A DNA stretch of 64,000 bases. It comes from an uncultured Clostridia bacterium (lineage in GTDB: Bacteria; Bacillota; Clostridia; Christensenellales; Borkfalkiaceae). The notes beneath the pieces are model-generated. The model was not told where the DNA came from. It did not search any database and saw only the letters and a list, made by a program, of their open reading frames with translations. Numbering within the stretch: position 1 is the stretch's first letter; every line of letters starts with the position of its first letter. Shown one piece after another: positions 1-10,245 of this stretch. The stretch spans positions 62,001 to 126,000 of the forward strand of contig CANQSR010000001.1 of assembly GCA_947626575.1 (NCBI GenBank), written 5' to 3'. Both the position numbers and the translations under genes were made by a program.

Positions 1-2
1 GC

Positions 3-392
3 TGCAACTTCGTGGTCAAGAAGAGCGGCATCTATAAGATCGTCATCGAGAAGTACACGGGCGATACGCTGCAAGCCTCCATGGAGATCTACAAGGCGTT
101 CTCCTATTCCGAAGAATACGATTCCTTTATCGAAGAGGAACCCGATGAGGGAGAGAACATGCTTGCGCGGCTCGCCGATAGCGGCAACGGAACCGCCGTC
201 GACCAGGACGAATATTGGAACGTATTCGAGAGTTTCGTCACGTCCCTGCACCGTTCTTACGATCCGCGTCTTGCATTCATCATCATCGCAATGATCCTCT
301 TCCTCGGCGATATTGCCGTGCGGAAGTTCAAATTCAAGTGGATCCACGAACTCGTGCGTGAACACAGAGCGAAAAAGGCGGAATCGAAATGA
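3..392 (+). CDS. C-terminal part of a membrane protein truncated by the window start (single C-terminal TM helix plus basic tail)
   Basis: Open frame runs through the window edge (CNFVVKKSGIYKI...); TM LAFIIIAMILFLGDIAV; stop overlaps the next ATG (ATGA). Confidence 0.6.
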   Translation, partial: CNFVVKKSGIYKIVIEKYTGDTLQASMEIYKAFSYSEEYDSFIEEEPDEGENMLARLADSGNGTAVDQDEYWNVFESFVTSLHRSYDPRLAFIIIAMILFLGDIAVRKFKFKWIHELVREHRAKKAESK

Positions 393-3349
393 AGAAGTTG
401 AAGTATTTTACAACCATTCTTTTGGCCCTTGTCATGTTGGTGTTTACGGCGGGGTGTACGAGGACGCTTCCGCTCGATACGCCCGATGCGGCGAGTTTCG
501 TCATCGACGACTCATATAACCTGTATTGGAAATACGTTCCCGCCGCCCGCAGTTACACCGTACTCGTGACGGGAGATGACCAAGACTACCGTCAGGAGAT
601 CCCTTCGCACTATACCCATGTCTCGCTTGCCCACCTTGACGAGGGGAAATACAGCATCCGCGTCATGGCCTCCGGCGGCAGCAACAACGAAGTCACCTCC
701 GCATGGTCGGAACCTTATACCTTCGACCGCGGCCACGAATCAAAACTTACCTACACGCTCATCAACGGCAACACGGAATATGCCGTCACGGGCATCGGAG
801 AGGAGGTGGGCGACGTCGTCATCGATGCGATCTACCGCGGCAAGCCCGTCACGGCCATCGCCGAGAACGCCTTCCGCGGAAAGGGAAACAGCAAGATCAC
901 TTCCGTCAAGATCCCCGAAGGCGTGCGCTCGGTGGGCGACGCGGCCTTCTATAACTGCACCAATCTTGCCTCGATCTCCTTCCCCGCTTCGGTCACGAGC
1001 CTCGGCGCCAAGATCTTTCAGGGTTGCAGCAAACTTGTTTCCGTCACGTTTGCGGAGGGGATCGGGATCACGTCCATTCCGGACTATACCTTTGCCTACT
1101 GCCGCAAGCTCGCGGAGATCTCCATCCCGGAGGGCGTCACCTACATCGGGGAGAGCGCATTCTATAATTGCGACGCTCTGGCGGACATCGCGTTTCCCGA
1201 TAGCGTGGCTTACATCGGCGTGCATGCCTTCGATTCCGATAAGGCCATGAAGTCCGTCTCCTTCGGGAGCGGCATTGCCTATATCGGGGAGAGTTCGTTC
1301 TATAATTGTTCCGAAGTTACCGAGCTCTCGTTCAAGCCCTTGACGGGCGAACTCGTATTGGCCGCGTACGCATTCGAAATGTGCGAAAAACTCACGCAGG
1401 TGCAACTTCCTGAGGGCCTCAGCCTCATTTCCGAACGCGCCTTTTCCCGTTGCCACGAGCTGGAAACCGTCACCATTCCCGATAGCGTCACCGAGATCGA
1501 GGCGAATGCCTTTTATGATACGAAGCTTTATAACAAGCAGAACCCCACGGGCGACCAGACCGCGGACGAGAAAAACGACGGATTCATCTATGCCGACCAT
1601 TGGCTCATCGGCGCCACGAATAAACTCAAACTCAGCATGGAGAAGCTCACCCCCGAAATGATCAAGGAGGGTACCGTGGGGATCGCAGATTGGGCGTTCC
1701 TCACCGCCGTCAGAGGCAACAACGGCGCCGTCGATAATCAAGGGCCTCCCAACCTGACGGAAGTCAACCTCAGATCGAGCATCCGCTATATCGGCGCAAA
1801 TGCCTTTTACAGATGTATCAAGCTGACCCGCTTCTCGACGGAGTTTACCGAAGACGGGAAAACGGGCGGACTCATTTCGATTGGCGATTACGCCTTCCGC
1901 GGGTGCAGTATCCTCCGCAACGTCGTATTGCGCGAGGGGCTTCTCGAAATCGGCAGTTACGCCTTCCGCGATTGCTCCATTTTGACGGACAACGGCGCGA
2001 ACATGATCCCCAAATCGGTTCGGCGCATCGGCACGCGGGCCTATCTCGATTCGGGCCTCTGGCTGAATGCGCGCGAGGCGGACGGCATCGCCTATGCGGG
2101 CAATTGGGTCGTCGGCTTCAATACGGATACTTCGAGTTCGCACAGCGAAATTGCGTTCAAGGACGGCGTCGTCGGCGTTGCCGACTTTGCGTTCTATAAC
2201 AATGAGGAATTGACGCGTATCCAAAAGCTCAACAGTGCGGAGCATATCGGGCGCGGCGCGTTCTTCGGCTGCACGGCGCTCGGCATGGTTTCGCTCAACC
2301 AGAACCTCACCGAGATCGCCGATAACACGTTCAGCGGATGCTCTTCGCTGGCCGTCGTGAATTTCCCCTTTTCCCTCAAACGGATCGGGCTTCGCGCATT
2401 CTATCAATGCACCTTGCTCGATGACATCGACCTCTCGGCCACCGACGTGGAAGAGATCGGGGAGATGGCCTTTTACGGATGTACCAACGTCAAGGAGATC
2501 GGCCTCGGCGGGAAACTTCAAACCATCGGCAGTTCTTCCTTCAACGGTCTCGAACAGATCGAGGAAGTCGTGCTTCCGGATAGCGTCACGGATATCGGCG
2601 CGAATGCGTTTGCGGGATGTACGTCACTCACCGCCGTCACGCTCAGCGGATCCCTGCAAGCGGTCGGTGCGGGCGCGTTCCAGGGCTGCGAATCGCTCGC
2701 TTCGGTGACGATCCCCGATAACGTGACCGAGATCGGGAACTATGCGTTCTATAAATGCGGGTCCCTTGCAACGGCAGACCTCGGAAGCAACACCGTGAGC
2801 ATCGGCACCTATGCCTTCGGCGCGACCGCGCTCACTTCGCTCGTTCTGCCCGCATCCGTCAAGGAGATCGGCGATTACGCCTTCAAGAGTACGAATTCCC
2901 TCACCTCCGTGCTGATGCTCGGCATCCCCGATGCGATCGGGATGCACGCCTTCTACGGAAGCTCCAAGCTGACGTTCTATATCGCGGGAAGCGAGGAGGC
3001 GGCCAATTCGAAGCAGTGGAGTTCCCGCTGGAATTCCGCCTTCCGCCCCGTTGTGTGGGAAGCCGCGGTGAACGCGGAAGAAGGCTATCTCGTATCCTTC
3101 ACGACGGCAGTCACGCCCGGCTATTTCAATCCCGCCAATCCCTTTGCGCGCTTCGGCCTTTCGGCGCCCGTGCGGGAGGGGTACGACTTTGCGGGCTGGG
3201 CAACATCGCCCGGCGGCGAGGCCGTCTATGGCGTGGACGAGTGGCGCAAGGCAGAGATCGGCACCACGTTTTACGCCGTTTGGACGGAACACACGGCCGC
3301 TCCCTCCGAGACGCCCTCCGGGACACCCGAAGAGACGGAACAGAACTGA
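389..3349 (+). CDS. Lipoprotein with many BspA-type leucine-rich repeats (LRR_5) and a C-terminal InlB B-repeat-like domain
   Basis: Lipobox VFTAGC; repeated 'I..YAF..C..L..V.LP..V..IG' units; C-terminal REGYDFAGWAT...FYAVWTE. Confidence 0.9.
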   Translation: MKKLKYFTTILLALVMLVFTAGCTRTLPLDTPDAASFVIDDSYNLYWKYVPAARSYTVLVTGDDQDYRQEIPSHYTHVSLAHLDEGKYSIRVMASGGSNNEVTSAWSEPYTFDRGHESKLTYTLINGNTEYAVTGIGEEVGDVVIDAIYRGKPVTAIAENAFRGKGNSKITSVKIPEGVRSVGDAAFYNCTNLASISFPASVTSLGAKIFQGCSKLVSVTFAEGIGITSIPDYTFAYCRKLAEISIPEGVTYIGESAFYNCDALADIAFPDSVAYIGVHAFDSDKAMKSVSFGSGIAYIGESSFYNCSEVTELSFKPLTGELVLAAYAFEMCEKLTQVQLPEGLSLISERAFSRCHELETVTIPDSVTEIEANAFYDTKLYNKQNPTGDQTADEKNDGFIYADHWLIGATNKLKLSMEKLTPEMIKEGTVGIADWAFLTAVRGNNGAVDNQGPPNLTEVNLRSSIRYIGANAFYRCIKLTRFSTEFTEDGKTGGLISIGDYAFRGCSILRNVVLREGLLEIGSYAFRDCSILTDNGANMIPKSVRRIGTRAYLDSGLWLNAREADGIAYAGNWVVGFNTDTSSSHSEIAFKDGVVGVADFAFYNNEELTRIQKLNSAEHIGRGAFFGCTALGMVSLNQNLTEIADNTFSGCSSLAVVNFPFSLKRIGLRAFYQCTLLDDIDLSATDVEEIGEMAFYGCTNVKEIGLGGKLQTIGSSSFNGLEQIEEVVLPDSVTDIGANAFAGCTSLTAVTLSGSLQAVGAGAFQGCESLASVTIPDNVTEIGNYAFYKCGSLATADLGSNTVSIGTYAFGATALTSLVLPASVKEIGDYAFKSTNSLTSVLMLGIPDAIGMHAFYGSSKLTFYIAGSEEAANSKQWSSRWNSAFRPVVWEAAVNAEEGYLVSFTTAVTPGYFNPANPFARFGLSAPVREGYDFAGWATSPGGEAVYGVDEWRKAEIGTTFYAVWTEHTAAPSETPSGTPEETEQN

Positions 3350-3376
3350 AAGAACCTTTGATAAGGAGATATTGAT

Positions 3377-6300
3377 ATGAAGAAGATGAAAAAGAGTCTG
3401 CTCATCTGTTTGATGACGCTCATCGCGGCGCTCTGCCTTGCATTGGCCGCATGCGGCGGCGGGGGCATCACTTTCAAATTCGTCACGGGAGAAGGCGCTC
3501 CCTTCGTTCCGGACGCGCATCCTGAGGCTGGGACCGAGTACACGCTCCCCACGCCCGAATGGGAGGGCCACAGCTTTGAGGGCTGGTACTCCGATTCCGG
3601 ATTTTCGGGCAGCCCCGTCACCTCCCAGATGGCGGAGGAGAACACGACTTTCTATGCAAAATGGGAGACGATGTACCGCGTCACGCTGGACGTGGCGGGC
3701 GGCACGTTGGATACGGTCGGCTTTTATCTGAAAGCGGGCGATAATCTCGGCGAAGCCGTGAAATCCTACATACCCACCAAGACGGGCTTCGAGTTCGGCG
3801 AATGGCTGAACGGCAAAACTGCGCTCTCCGCAAACGCCAAGATGCCCTCGGAGGATGTCACGCTCACGGCCCACTATAAGGTCGGCTACACCGTCGAGGT
3901 GTATTTGCAGGATAAGGACGATGCGTCCAAATACACCAAGTCCGAGAACTATACGGGCTATGCCTATGCCGACGGCAGGGCGTTCGCGCCTGACTATGCG
4001 CCCGAAGGCTATGAGACCGTGGCGCACGAAGGCGAAGTCATCTCTTTGACCTTGGATGAGAGCGATCCCTCCAAGAACGTCTTTAAGATCTATTACGACG
4101 TCTTGCAGGTCACCGTCCACTTCCTTGCGAACGACCCCGAACAGCCCAATTTAAGCGCTTCGAGGAGCGGTAAATACGGCGGGAAGATCGACCTTCCCAC
4201 CGAGGAGTTCACCCGCGAGGGCTACTTGCTCGTGGGTTGGAGCGAGTATACCGACGGGAGCGACATGATCCCCGTAACCCATAAGGCAAGCAACGTTGCG
4301 GAGTTTACGCCCGCACAGTACGAACTCAAAGAGGACATCACCCTCTTTGCCGTCTGGAAGCAGGGCAACATCGATATTTTCGGCGGCGAGGACTACATCT
4401 ATGTAGTGGATGACGGCATCTATCTCGAACGCGCGGGCTTCCTCTTTGCAGGCCAGAAGCGCGGCAACGAGAACCTCTATACTTTCAGCGCGGAAGGGAA
4501 GATCATCCTGACCTGCAAGGTCTTTGAGGACGGCACGTTCTGCTATGCGGACGACGAGCGCGAAGGGTATTCCGTCAAGCTCTATGACGTCTTTACGGGC
4601 GAGCTGAACGATGGCGTCACCATGGTCTTTGACGACTCCTACAACGGGCTTCGCTATATCGTGCAGGATGAGGACACGATCGCGACCGTGACGTATTCGG
4701 GCAGTTATTCCTTGGATGAGGAAGGCTACTTCCACACGCACTTCACGAGCGCCTCTTCGGGAGACGTAATCGAAGACTTCGTGTTCATGCGCGCTTTGGT
4801 CTCGGATGAAACGGGCAACCAAATCAGCGTCTTTGTCATCCGCAACGAAGAGGACTGCGCGCTCGGCGTTCTCACCATGTATATTGCCTCTCCGAGCGGC
4901 CCCGTCCCCTATGAGGACGATTACCAATTGCAGCTCAACGGGTTCGGCGAAGCGACGCTCAACTATCAGGGCTACGCGGAAACGATGTATTATATCTATG
5001 ACGTCGAATCGTTCGGCTTCGAGATCCTCGCGCTCTATACTTCCGATGGGCAGCTTTTCGGCACCTTCGTGGTCGATACGTTCAGCGGCGTCAATGGCTA
5101 TATGTATTTCGATACCGAGGCGTACGGCACGTTCGAAGAAGAGGAGGGAACGGGCAAGCTCGATCTCGACGGCCTCGGCACTGCGACGTTCACCAAAGAA
5201 GGCAAGACCGTAACGGGCTACTATGAGACGGATGAGACCGTGAGCGGAGATACCCTCGTCTATGTTCTCAGCGGCGAAGATATCCTTGTGTTCGCGATCG
5301 ACGTCTCTTACAGCGTGGATGAGGAGAGCGGCGAGTATATTTACGAATACAGCTATGTGCAGTATGCCGATTACGGCGAATATTACTATGCCACCGACGA
5401 CGGGTACGGCTATCCCCTCATGATCACGGGCGTGACGGAAAACGAGTTCGTTCTCTATGTTCCCGATAGCGAGGAAATGTATATGTATCCCGTCGCAACG
5501 GGTACGCTTTCCTTGCAGGATGGCGTCTACACTGCGACCGTAGAGGAAAACATCGTTGAAAGCACGGAAGGCCTCATGGATACGGGCATCGACGTCACCA
5601 AACTCAAAAAGTTTGTGTTCAGCGTCGTGCTTACGCAGGATAGCAGCGGATACATCACGCTCATGAGCTGGTCCTCCTATACCCTCGACGCCGACGGAGA
5701 AGAAGAGACTCACACCCTCGGCACGACCTATCACGCGAAGGACGGCGAAGGTAAAGGGACGCTCGTCGTCACGAATGTGACCGCAACCTATACCGACGAA
5801 AAGGGGACCGTTTACACGGGCATGTTCGGGGATGAGGAACTTTTCTACTACCTCAGCGTGGATGCCGATACCGTGTTCTACTTTGCCCTCGATAAGGAGA
5901 ATTCCACCTATCAGCTTCTCGATGCGAGCAAGCTCAACTTCATCTATGAGATCAACGAGGACGGTTCGGCCGACGGCTCCGCATTCATCTTCTATGACGG
6001 CTTGGGCGGCACCTTCTATTGCGTCGCCGACCCGACGACGGGAACTTACAATAAGCAGGCTTGCACGGTCACGGACACCGAAAAGACCACGATGGCGCCT
6101 TTCGAGGATAAGATCTATTCCTTCACTTGCGGGGATACGACGTTCAAGTTCATCACCATTACCGACGGAACATATAGTTACTTTATCAAGGAACTTAAAG
6201 GTTTCTCCGGGACGTATACCGCAAAGAACGGCGATACGCTCGCGCTGGACGGCTTCTCGTATGGCATTTATACCACGAACAATTCGCCCATCTACGGCTA

Positions 6301-8446
6301 CTATTCCTTGGAAGAGACGTCCGACGGGAAAACCTGCGTCCTCTTCAAGGACTTGCAGGGTAGCGATTTCTATTGTTACATCGACTTGACTGAAACCGAC
6401 AAGAGCTTTACCGTGCGCGGCGATGAGTTCCTCGATTGCCTTCTCATGGATAACAACCGCTTCAACGGCGAGTTCCTCTTTTTCGACGGGTACGGCAACC
6501 TCACCGTGTACACCTCAGAAGAGGACGATGCGGGCGGGTACACGGATAAGACCGTTGCAACGGGTAAATATGAACGCCTTGACGACGACACGTATGGCAT
6601 CGAATATACGTACACCGAGGGCGAAAAGAAGGGCAAGAAGGTAGAGGCGGTCGGTTCGTTCGGCATCTTCTATCAAGGCTCGTCCGGTTATTACGCATTC
6701 TACATCCTGTACGCGGATTCCGCTTACATCTATCTCAATCCCGTGGATTGGACGGTGTTGCATCTCTATGGGTTCGGCACGGCGCTGCGCTATAATACCG
6801 ACGGCACCGTGGAATACGGCAGCTACACCCTCATCGACGACGGCCTTCTCTACTTCGTCAACGATAGCGAAACGGATGCGGGCGTCTATGAATTTGATAC
6901 CGAAAAGCAAGAGATCAGGTTGTGCGAGTTCGACGATATAGGCTATTACACCGAGGAGTTCGATTCCCTGCTCTTCCTGAGCTATGGCTCGGTTGTAGCC
7001 GAAGACGAATGGCTTTGCTACTATACCGTCGACGGCGAAGAGCAAGTTTCCCTCTATTACGCTCCCTCGGACGTTGAAAACGTCGCGGATAAGGATATCA
7101 ACAAATATGGCTTCGTCAAGAAGTCGTTCGGCACATTCGAAAAGGAGATTACTTTCGGCAAAGAAGCAAAGACTTATTACCGTAACCCCGGAGTGGCCAT
7201 CACCTTCACGCGTGCGGGGAATGTCAACGAATATCCGCTTCCCGCATCCAATGTAGATGAGAATACCTCCACCAAGGATCTCGTCTTTGCCCCCGGCGGA
7301 AACGGCGATTTCGACGTCACGGGTAGAGTATTCCTCACCATGAGCGGGATCGAAGAGTCCATTCCCTGCACCGTCTCCCGCGTGGCGGGCGATAGCGGGA
7401 ACGACGAATTCTATGTCTCGATCAGCATGGGCGGCACCAGCTATCTGGAACTTTCCATCACCATCAACTATAAGGGCGAGGACGGCAGCACGTATACCGT
7501 CACGGGTTTGAGCTATGTGCAGGAGCTTCAATCGTACACCTACTTGCAAATGTACGAACTGCTCGCCCAATTCGGGTATGAATTGCCGAACTCCGTCGGC
7601 GTCATGGCGCTCTCGCAGGCATATGACGCACAGGGCAAAGAAGGTGGCTATAAGCTTTCAGCGGCCTTCGGCGAAAGTTCCGGTTTCTTCGATGCACAGG
7701 GCAACCTCATCGAGAGCCTCGATGACATCGCATGCCAAGTGGTCGAAGTACCGGGAGAGACCGAAGCTGATTCCTATGTCTATTACGAGGCCAAATTCAA
7801 GGGCAAGGACGAGTTTGAGTATTGCCTCGACTTCCAGACGCTCTACTATGAGAGCTTGGATGTTGACGCCTACTATGTGATGCTGTTGACGCGTGAGCAG
7901 ACGATTTCGCTCGGAACAGAGAAGTATCAGGTGTGGACGGAGCGCCTCATCGCAACCGACAGTTCCACTTACTATGCCCCCGGCGATATTTTGGACATCA
8001 AGCTTCTGAGTCCCGAAACGGAGGGCAGCATTCCTGTCAATTATGATTACCATTACATGTATGACCTGACGGCGGTCTTTGTATTCGAAGGCGGCCTCGG
8101 CGGCGACGGCGATCATCACTACATTGTGACGCTCGTTGACGGCGAGTGGACAGAAGAATTCGTCCCCGCCTTCACAGAGGTGCACCTTGAAGAAAAGCAG
8201 GCGACCGTCTACTTCACCGCACAAGGCGAAGAGGTCGCGATCTATTCTGACGACGGAACGATCGCCTACATTGATTTCGATCCGGACGACGTGGAGGGCA
8301 ATTCCTTCTATGCCGTCGTTGAGAGTAAATCGGATGGCGAGGGAGTCTACACGGTCACCCTTTACGGCGGGGCGCAATACAAAGTCACCGTAACGAGTGA
8401 CACTTCTGTTACGATCGAAGAGATCACGCCTTCCGAAGACGCGTAA
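3377..8446 (+). CDS. Very large lipoprotein (1689 aa) with InlB B-repeats at the N terminus and repetitive Tyr/Gly/Asp-rich beta-type units
   Basis: Lipobox LALAAC; FEGWYSDSGFSG...FYAKWE and YLLVGWSEYTDGS...LFAVWK repeats; RBS aaggagatattgat. Confidence 0.85.
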   Translation: MKKMKKSLLICLMTLIAALCLALAACGGGGITFKFVTGEGAPFVPDAHPEAGTEYTLPTPEWEGHSFEGWYSDSGFSGSPVTSQMAEENTTFYAKWETMYRVTLDVAGGTLDTVGFYLKAGDNLGEAVKSYIPTKTGFEFGEWLNGKTALSANAKMPSEDVTLTAHYKVGYTVEVYLQDKDDASKYTKSENYTGYAYADGRAFAPDYAPEGYETVAHEGEVISLTLDESDPSKNVFKIYYDVLQVTVHFLANDPEQPNLSASRSGKYGGKIDLPTEEFTREGYLLVGWSEYTDGSDMIPVTHKASNVAEFTPAQYELKEDITLFAVWKQGNIDIFGGEDYIYVVDDGIYLERAGFLFAGQKRGNENLYTFSAEGKIILTCKVFEDGTFCYADDEREGYSVKLYDVFTGELNDGVTMVFDDSYNGLRYIVQDEDTIATVTYSGSYSLDEEGYFHTHFTSASSGDVIEDFVFMRALVSDETGNQISVFVIRNEEDCALGVLTMYIASPSGPVPYEDDYQLQLNGFGEATLNYQGYAETMYYIYDVESFGFEILALYTSDGQLFGTFVVDTFSGVNGYMYFDTEAYGTFEEEEGTGKLDLDGLGTATFTKEGKTVTGYYETDETVSGDTLVYVLSGEDILVFAIDVSYSVDEESGEYIYEYSYVQYADYGEYYYATDDGYGYPLMITGVTENEFVLYVPDSEEMYMYPVATGTLSLQDGVYTATVEENIVESTEGLMDTGIDVTKLKKFVFSVVLTQDSSGYITLMSWSSYTLDADGEEETHTLGTTYHAKDGEGKGTLVVTNVTATYTDEKGTVYTGMFGDEELFYYLSVDADTVFYFALDKENSTYQLLDASKLNFIYEINEDGSADGSAFIFYDGLGGTFYCVADPTTGTYNKQACTVTDTEKTTMAPFEDKIYSFTCGDTTFKFITITDGTYSYFIKELKGFSGTYTAKNGDTLALDGFSYGIYTTNNSPIYGYYSLEETSDGKTCVLFKDLQGSDFYCYIDLTETDKSFTVRGDEFLDCLLMDNNRFNGEFLFFDGYGNLTVYTSEEDDAGGYTDKTVATGKYERLDDDTYGIEYTYTEGEKKGKKVEAVGSFGIFYQGSSGYYAFYILYADSAYIYLNPVDWTVLHLYGFGTALRYNTDGTVEYGSYTLIDDGLLYFVNDSETDAGVYEFDTEKQEIRLCEFDDIGYYTEEFDSLLFLSYGSVVAEDEWLCYYTVDGEEQVSLYYAPSDVENVADKDINKYGFVKKSFGTFEKEITFGKEAKTYYRNPGVAITFTRAGNVNEYPLPASNVDENTSTKDLVFAPGGNGDFDVTGRVFLTMSGIEESIPCTVSRVAGDSGNDEFYVSISMGGTSYLELSITINYKGEDGSTYTVTGLSYVQELQSYTYLQMYELLAQFGYELPNSVGVMALSQAYDAQGKEGGYKLSAAFGESSGFFDAQGNLIESLDDIACQVVEVPGETEADSYVYYEAKFKGKDEFEYCLDFQTLYYESLDVDAYYVMLLTREQTISLGTEKYQVWTERLIATDSSTYYAPGDILDIKLLSPETEGSIPVNYDYHYMYDLTAVFVFEGGLGGDGDHHYIVTLVDGEWTEEFVPAFTEVHLEEKQATVYFTAQGEEVAIYSDDGTIAYIDFDPDDVEGNSFYAVVESKSDGEGVYTVTLYGGAQYKVTVTSDTSVTIEEITPSEDA

Positions 8447-8457
8447 AGCAAAAGGGC

Positions 8458-8485
8458 AAAAGAGCGGGCTGCGGCCCGCTCTTTT
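8458..8485 (+). terminator. Rho-independent terminator after the large lipoprotein
   Basis: Perfect hairpin AAAAGAGCGGGC-tgcg-GCCCGCTCTTTT. Confidence 0.85.
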
Positions 8486-8515
8486 CACGTCTCCCCCTGC
8501 GGGGAAAGGAGTTCT

Positions 8516-9298
8516 ATGTTTTTGGATATTCTCATCAGCTTTCTCTTGCAACTCGCGCTCACGGTAGGGGTCATCTTTCTCTTCGGCTTTCTGATTGCGT
8601 GCTGCAACCGCGCTTTTTACAGGAATTTCGGGCGGAGAGCGCGGAAGGTTTGCTATGTGACGGGCTTCTTCGGGACGCCCGTCCATGAGCTTTCGCACGC
8701 CTTGATGTGCGTTCTCTTCGCACACCGCATCGTCGAGATCAAGCTCTTTCAGGTGAGCGATTCCGATGGCACGCTCGGCTATGTCTCCCACACGTACAAT
8801 AAGCGCAACGTCTATCAGGTCATCGGGAACTTCTTCATCGGCGTCGCGCCCATCGTCGTCATCACCGCGCTCCTCTATCTCGTTGCCTATCTGCTGCTTC
8901 CCGCGATGACGGCGGACTTCTTCGCGCACATCGGCCAAATCGACCTTTCCGAAGGCCTTACCTCGGTCATGGGGTGCCTCTTTTCTGCCATCGGCGTCTT
9001 TTTCTCCTATGCCGTACAGTGGCAGTGGTGGGTATTTTTGCTCATCGGGATGCTGCTTTCATTGCATATGACCCTGAGCGGCGCGGATATCAAGGGCGCC
9101 CTCGGCGGGCTTGCGCTCGTCGCAGTTTTGCTCCTCATCGCCGATATCGTCATGGGGGTCGTTTCCATGCCCGCGCTCAACGCCTTCACGCAGGTCTGCC
9201 TCGCCGCGGCGGGGTATCTTTTGAGCTTCTTTACGATCGCGCTCATCTTCGCCCTGCTCGCCGTCCTCATCTCCCTGCCCTTCCGCAGGCTGCGGTAA
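8516..9298 (+). CDS. Polytopic membrane protein with HExxH motif (M50-like putative metalloprotease)
   Basis: Several hydrophobic segments; TPVHELSHALMCVLF motif at a membrane-proximal position. Confidence 0.5.
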   Translation: MFLDILISFLLQLALTVGVIFLFGFLIACCNRAFYRNFGRRARKVCYVTGFFGTPVHELSHALMCVLFAHRIVEIKLFQVSDSDGTLGYVSHTYNKRNVYQVIGNFFIGVAPIVVITALLYLVAYLLLPAMTADFFAHIGQIDLSEGLTSVMGCLFSAIGVFFSYAVQWQWWVFLLIGMLLSLHMTLSGADIKGALGGLALVAVLLLIADIVMGVVSMPALNAFTQVCLAAAGYLLSFFTIALIFALLAVLISLPFRRLR

Positions 9299-9323
9299 GG
9301 GACGGCCCTTATAGGGACACCAA

Positions 9324-9378
9324 GACCTGCCCCCTTTTAAGGGGGCGGGTGGCGCGGCTTGCCGCGTCAGGTGGGGGT
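9324..9378. repeat. Intergenic repeat module A, copy 1
   Basis: Near-identical to 11391-11446 apart from the hairpin loop. Confidence 0.85.
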
Positions 9379-9484
9379 TTCATTCTGATAACGCCCCTCA
9401 TCAGTCACCTGCGGTGACAGCTTCCCCCCGATGGGGGGAAGCCTTGCTCTTGCTGTCCCCGCAAGCTCCGCCGAGGGGTATCGT

Positions 9485-10162
9485 TCAAAAGACCTTGAAG
9501 GTGTAATGGTTTTCGAGGAAGTGGTCGATGATATCGGGGAGCGCGTCGGCAGTCGCCGCGCGGTATGCGGAATCGTGCAACAAAAGCACCACCCGCGCCT
9601 TTTCCCCCGCCGTGGAGATCGCCGTCTTGACGAGCGTTTCGGCGTCGGCATGGGGGATCTCTTCGTCGCCGCATACGGCGTTCCACCACACGATCTCATA
9701 CCCCAAGTCCTTCAAAATGCTCTCCTTGGAGGGATGCCGCCCGCCGCCGGGGAAACGGTAGACGTGGGGGAATACGCCCGTACAGCGTTCGATGACCCCC
9801 GCGCACGCCGTAACGTCTTTGCGGAAGGCTTCATCGGAGCCATAGATGACGTCGTATCGGTGCGAAGCGGAGTGAACGCCCACGGTGTGGCCCTCGGCAA
9901 CGATGCGCCGCAACACTTCTTCGCGGCCGTAAACGCGGTCGCCCACGATAAAGAACGTGGCCTTCACGCCCTTTTCTTTGAGCGTATCGAGGATGCGGCC
10001 CGTCACTTTGGTGCTGGGGCCGTCGTCGAACGTGAGATAGATCTCTTTTTCTTCCGCAAAGGTAAAGGCGGGCGTGGCCATATTTCGCCCGCTCAAATGC
10101 GCCGCCAGCATGAGAATGACGGCGAGGCAGAAAATCACTGCGGTGACCCAACGTTTTTGCAT
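9485..10162 (-). CDS. Polysaccharide deacetylase (NodB homology domain), membrane anchored; start at ATG 10162 (MQKRWVTAV) preferred over TTG 10207
   Basis: YLTFDDGPSTKVTGRILDTL, GHTVGVHSASHRYDVIY, FRFPGGG motifs of the NodB family. Confidence 0.9.
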   Translation of the reverse strand: MQKRWVTAVIFCLAVILMLAAHLSGRNMATPAFTFAEEKEIYLTFDDGPSTKVTGRILDTLKEKGVKATFFIVGDRVYGREEVLRRIVAEGHTVGVHSASHRYDVIYGSDEAFRKDVTACAGVIERCTGVFPHVYRFPGGGRHPSKESILKDLGYEIVWWNAVCGDEEIPHADAETLVKTAISTAGEKARVVLLLHDSAYRAATADALPDIIDHFLENHYTFKVF

Positions 10163-10193
10163 ATACCGAGTTTGCGAAAATCGCGGAAAAATA

Positions 10194-10222
10194 TTTACTT
10201 TTATCAAACGATGTGCTATAAT
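10194..10222 (+). promoter_or_regulatory. Sigma-70-type promoter for galM
   Basis: TTTACT - 17 nt - TATAAT upstream of the galM RBS (gggaggagc). Confidence 0.65.
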
Positions 10223-10245
10223 GGATGAAACAAGGGAGGAGCAGT

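Noticed and set aside
9431-10228. 265-aa + strand ORF opposite the polysaccharide deacetylase
   Set aside because: The - strand frame has clear NodB motifs; the + strand frame is a shadow
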